Assembly (NCBI GenBank): GCA_023336855.1
Contig: JAMBLK010000086.1
Coordinates: 1-15,032 of the forward strand
DNA: 15,032 bases
From: Actinomycetes bacterium
GTDB taxonomy: Bacteria > Actinomycetota > Acidimicrobiia > Spongiisociales > UBA5794
Direction: 5' to 3'
Shown here: positions 13,673-15,032 of the stretch, piece after piece
Position numbering within the stretch: position 1 is the first letter of the stretch
Layout of the letters: every line of letters begins with the position of its first letter
Program-made: the position numbers and the translations under genes
The notes under the pieces: generated by a model
What the model saw: the letters and a program-made list of their open reading frames with translations, nothing else
What the model was told of the DNA's origin: nothing
The model's database searches: none

Positions 13673-14074
13673 TCAGGCGGCTGCAGGAACGAGACGCTTC
13701 GTGGGAAGCTGAGCGATGTAGACAACGAGAGCGATCGCTAGTGCGATGAGTCCAACGCGGATGACGGTGATGTCGATGATGAACACGACCGAGATCGTGA
13801 ACGTCATGATGATGGCGCCGATGGCGATCGACTTCGCTCGCACTGTGAAGCCGAGTCCGGCTCTCCAGTCACGGACGATGCCACCGAAGAGTCGGTTCTC
13901 GAGGAGCCACTGGTCGAAGCGCTCTGACGACTTGGAGAAGAAGTAGGCGGCCAGCAGGACGGGGCCGACCGTCGGAATGAGCGGTATAGCGATGCCAACG
14001 AAGGCGAGCCCCAGGAAGAAGATCCCGAGGATACGAAAAAGAATGCGGAGAGCGCGACTCTTGACGACGGTCAT
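13673..14074 (-). CDS. DUF454 (YbaN-like) membrane protein
   Basis: The 133-aa protein matches the DUF454 pattern: an N-terminal helix, LGLAFVGIAIPLIPTVGPVLL (21-41), AAYFFSKSSERFDQWLLENRLFG (42-64), a short loop with VRDWRAG, and a C-terminal pair of helices (about 83-102 and 105-123). It is an inner-membrane protein of unknown function. The ATG lies opposite the start region of the rightward 263-aa gene. On the minus strand TAGAGT lies about nine bases before this ATG, so this transcript may also be near-leaderless and its promoter would overlap that of the divergent gene. No ribosome site is visible. Confidence 0.88.
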   Translation of the reverse strand: MTVVKSRALRILFRILGIFFLGLAFVGIAIPLIPTVGPVLLAAYFFSKSSERFDQWLLENRLFGGIVRDWRAGLGFTVRAKSIAIGAIIMTFTISVVFIIDITVIRVGLIALAIALVVYIAQLPTKRLVPAAA

Positions 14075-14101
14075 CGGTCAGGAACTCTATCGTGCATTCG
14101 G

Positions 14102-14130
14102 CCGACAGCGAGTCGGATTTCGGCTACATT
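14102..14130 (+). promoter_or_regulatory. Probable leaderless promoter of the 263-aa unknown gene
   Basis: CCGACA (14102-14107) and TACATT (14125-14130) are spaced by 17 bp, and CGCGCC separates the -10 from the ATG at 14137. Transcription should start at the ATG. This is the best of the three such arrangements and fixes the start, in preference to an in-frame upstream codon near 14092. Confidence 0.6.
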
Positions 14131-14136
14131 CGCGCC

Positions 14137-14928
14137 ATGTCATGGCTCGATCGAATCTTGGGGAGAATGGCGCCGGTCGCCCGGATCGTTGGTGAGCCGC
14201 CAAGCGGCAACGGTGCATCTTCGTTCCACCTCTGGTGGGATCTCCCCTATGGCGAGCGACTTGTCGAGGTGTCGGCCACACTAGAGATCGTCGAACCGCC
14301 CACCGTTGAACGCCTCTACTTCTGGGCGCTACAGACCTCGTTCGTGAAGCCGGGTGGGGGAGGGGCACACCTGGGACTGCAGCACCATCCCCGGTTCCCT
14401 GGGCAGACCGCCGCGAACTGGGGTGGGTATGCGCCGTCGGGGGACGGATCGCTGCTCGAAGGCACGCAATCACCTCTCCCCTCGACGCCGGGGGACACGA
14501 ACACCCGCGACTTCCCCTGGGTTCCTCATCGCCCCTACCGGCTGACCATCGCGAGATCTCCCCGTCAGGCACCGGATGGGCTCGTTGCTTGGAGAGGTTC
14601 GATCGAAGACCTGCACACCGGTGAGGTGACCGTTGTACGTGATCTCTTCAGCAGCGGCGAGTACCTGAGGGGACCGGTCGTCTGGACTGAGTCATTCGCT
14701 CGCTGTGATCATCCGTCCGTGGCCGTCCGTTGGAGCGATCTCCTCGCGGTTGGGGAGACGGATCAGCCGATTGCCGTGACATCCGTATCGGCGAATTTCC
14801 AGGACCGGGCGGCCGGAGGCTGTGATAACACGGACGTGACCGTCGACGGTTCCGGCTGGGTGCAGCGGACCACGACCGAGCGCACCACCCGCTCGGGAGC
14901 ACCGCTCCATTTGCCGCGCACGCTGTGA
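14137..14928 (+). CDS. Uncharacterised 263-aa protein
   Basis: The protein has no signal peptide or membrane helix. It is rich in beta-strand-like segments and Gly/Pro turns. Notable stretches are HLWWDLPYG (31-39), GLQHHPRFPGQTAANWGGY (80-98), STPGDTNTRDFPWVPHRPYR (116-135), a LVAWRGSIEDLHTGEVTVVRDL block (149-170), and a C-terminal GGCDNTDVTVDGSGW (227-241). The conserved-looking QHHPR, NWGG and NTRDFPW words, the Trp content and the strand pattern suggest a beta-sandwich, perhaps ligand- or sugar-binding. From memory similar proteins occur in other actinobacteria without a known function; I cannot verify this. Start chosen from the TACATT -10 six bases upstream. Confidence 0.8.
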   Translation: MSWLDRILGRMAPVARIVGEPPSGNGASSFHLWWDLPYGERLVEVSATLEIVEPPTVERLYFWALQTSFVKPGGGGAHLGLQHHPRFPGQTAANWGGYAPSGDGSLLEGTQSPLPSTPGDTNTRDFPWVPHRPYRLTIARSPRQAPDGLVAWRGSIEDLHTGEVTVVRDLFSSGEYLRGPVVWTESFARCDHPSVAVRWSDLLAVGETDQPIAVTSVSANFQDRAAGGCDNTDVTVDGSGWVQRTTTERTTRSGAPLHLPRTL

Positions 14929-14942
14929 GCGCGATAAGCCGG

Positions 14943-14948
14943 TAGCAT
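14943..14948 (+). promoter_or_regulatory. Possible -10 element for tRNA-Val
   Basis: TAGCAT lies 10 bases before the first base of the tRNA gene, the right place for a transcript start close to the mature 5' end. No clear -35 box is visible, and it lies just after the stop of the preceding gene. Confidence 0.4.
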
Positions 14949-14958
14949 CCCCGGGTCC

Positions 14959-15032
14959 GGGCGTTTAGCTCAGTTGGGAGAGCGCTGCCCTTACAAGGCA
15001 GAGGTCGGCGGTTCGAGCCCGTCAACGCCCAC
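14959..15032 (+). tRNA. tRNA-Val (anticodon TAC), 3' end at window edge
   Basis: GGGCGTT (14959-14965) pairs with AACGCCC (15024-15030) as the acceptor stem, with A15031 as discriminator. The D-arm is GCTC...GAGC. The anticodon arm is CTGCC-CTTACAA-GGCAG, so the anticodon is TAC, reading GUA and related valine codons. The T-arm is GGCGG-TTCGAGC-CCGTC with one G-U pair. The final C (15032) may be the first base of an encoded CCA; the window ends there. Confidence 0.95.

Noticed and set aside
14648..15025. Leftward open frame starting inside the tRNA gene (MTGSNRRPLPCKGSALPTE...)
   Set aside because: This is the familiar artefact of translating the antisense of a tRNA; the rest lies opposite the 263-aa gene.

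Overview
The window looks like an ordinary chromosomal segment of a high-GC Gram-positive bacterium (Actinomycetota). Evidence: GC-rich coding with many GTG starts, Thr-rich extracellular linkers, an Abhydrolase_9-type membrane hydrolase of the kind common in actinobacteria, an LCP cell-wall ligase, and at least three start codons placed exactly six bases after a TAnnnT-like -10 hexamer, which suggests leaderless transcripts. The Thr-rich linker style made me think of Acidimicrobiia, but that is a weak impression. I see no insertion sequence, prophage, CRISPR array, toxin-antitoxin pair or integration site.

Layout. 1-1466 (+): the end of a membrane protein, translationally coupled to a PlsC-like acyltransferase with a membrane C-terminus. 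1467-1754: a convergent gap with a cluster of CGTAGTACG / CGTACTACG repeats. 1755-5964 (-): a likely four-gene operon, read from right to left: a PspC-domain sensor histidine kinase, a NarL/LuxR response regulator (4-base overlap with the kinase), a YvlD/holin-4_2-like small membrane protein and a membrane-anchored alpha/beta hydrolase. 5965-6095: a divergent control region with a near-perfect 7-2-7 palindrome and an extra half-site 11 bp away. 6096-7505 (+): a second PspC protein with a LiaF-like C-terminal domain, and a tiny two-helix membrane protein. 7575-7949 (+): a small acidic protein of unknown function.

7957-11448 holds a divergent cell-surface glycopolymer pair: an LCP ligase with a multi-helix N-terminus (-), and a large protein (+) that joins a Wzx-like flippase to a monotopic phosphoglycosyltransferase. 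11488-13654 (+): a YccU-type CoA-binding protein, an unknown 208-aa protein overlapping a double zinc-ribbon protein, and a dienelactone-hydrolase-family protein. 13673-14074 (-): a DUF454/YbaN membrane protein. 14137-14928 (+): an unrecognised 263-aa protein with a clear leaderless promoter. 14959-15032: tRNA-Val(TAC) at the window edge.

How the genes fit together. Most of the window concerns the cell envelope: phospholipid acylation, sensing of membrane or wall stress through PspC/LiaF-like proteins and a two-component system, and assembly and attachment of a wall glycopolymer. The two parts that most deserve a second look are the divergent PspC/two-component locus with its candidate operator, and the flippase-phosphoglycosyltransferase fusion beside an LCP ligase.
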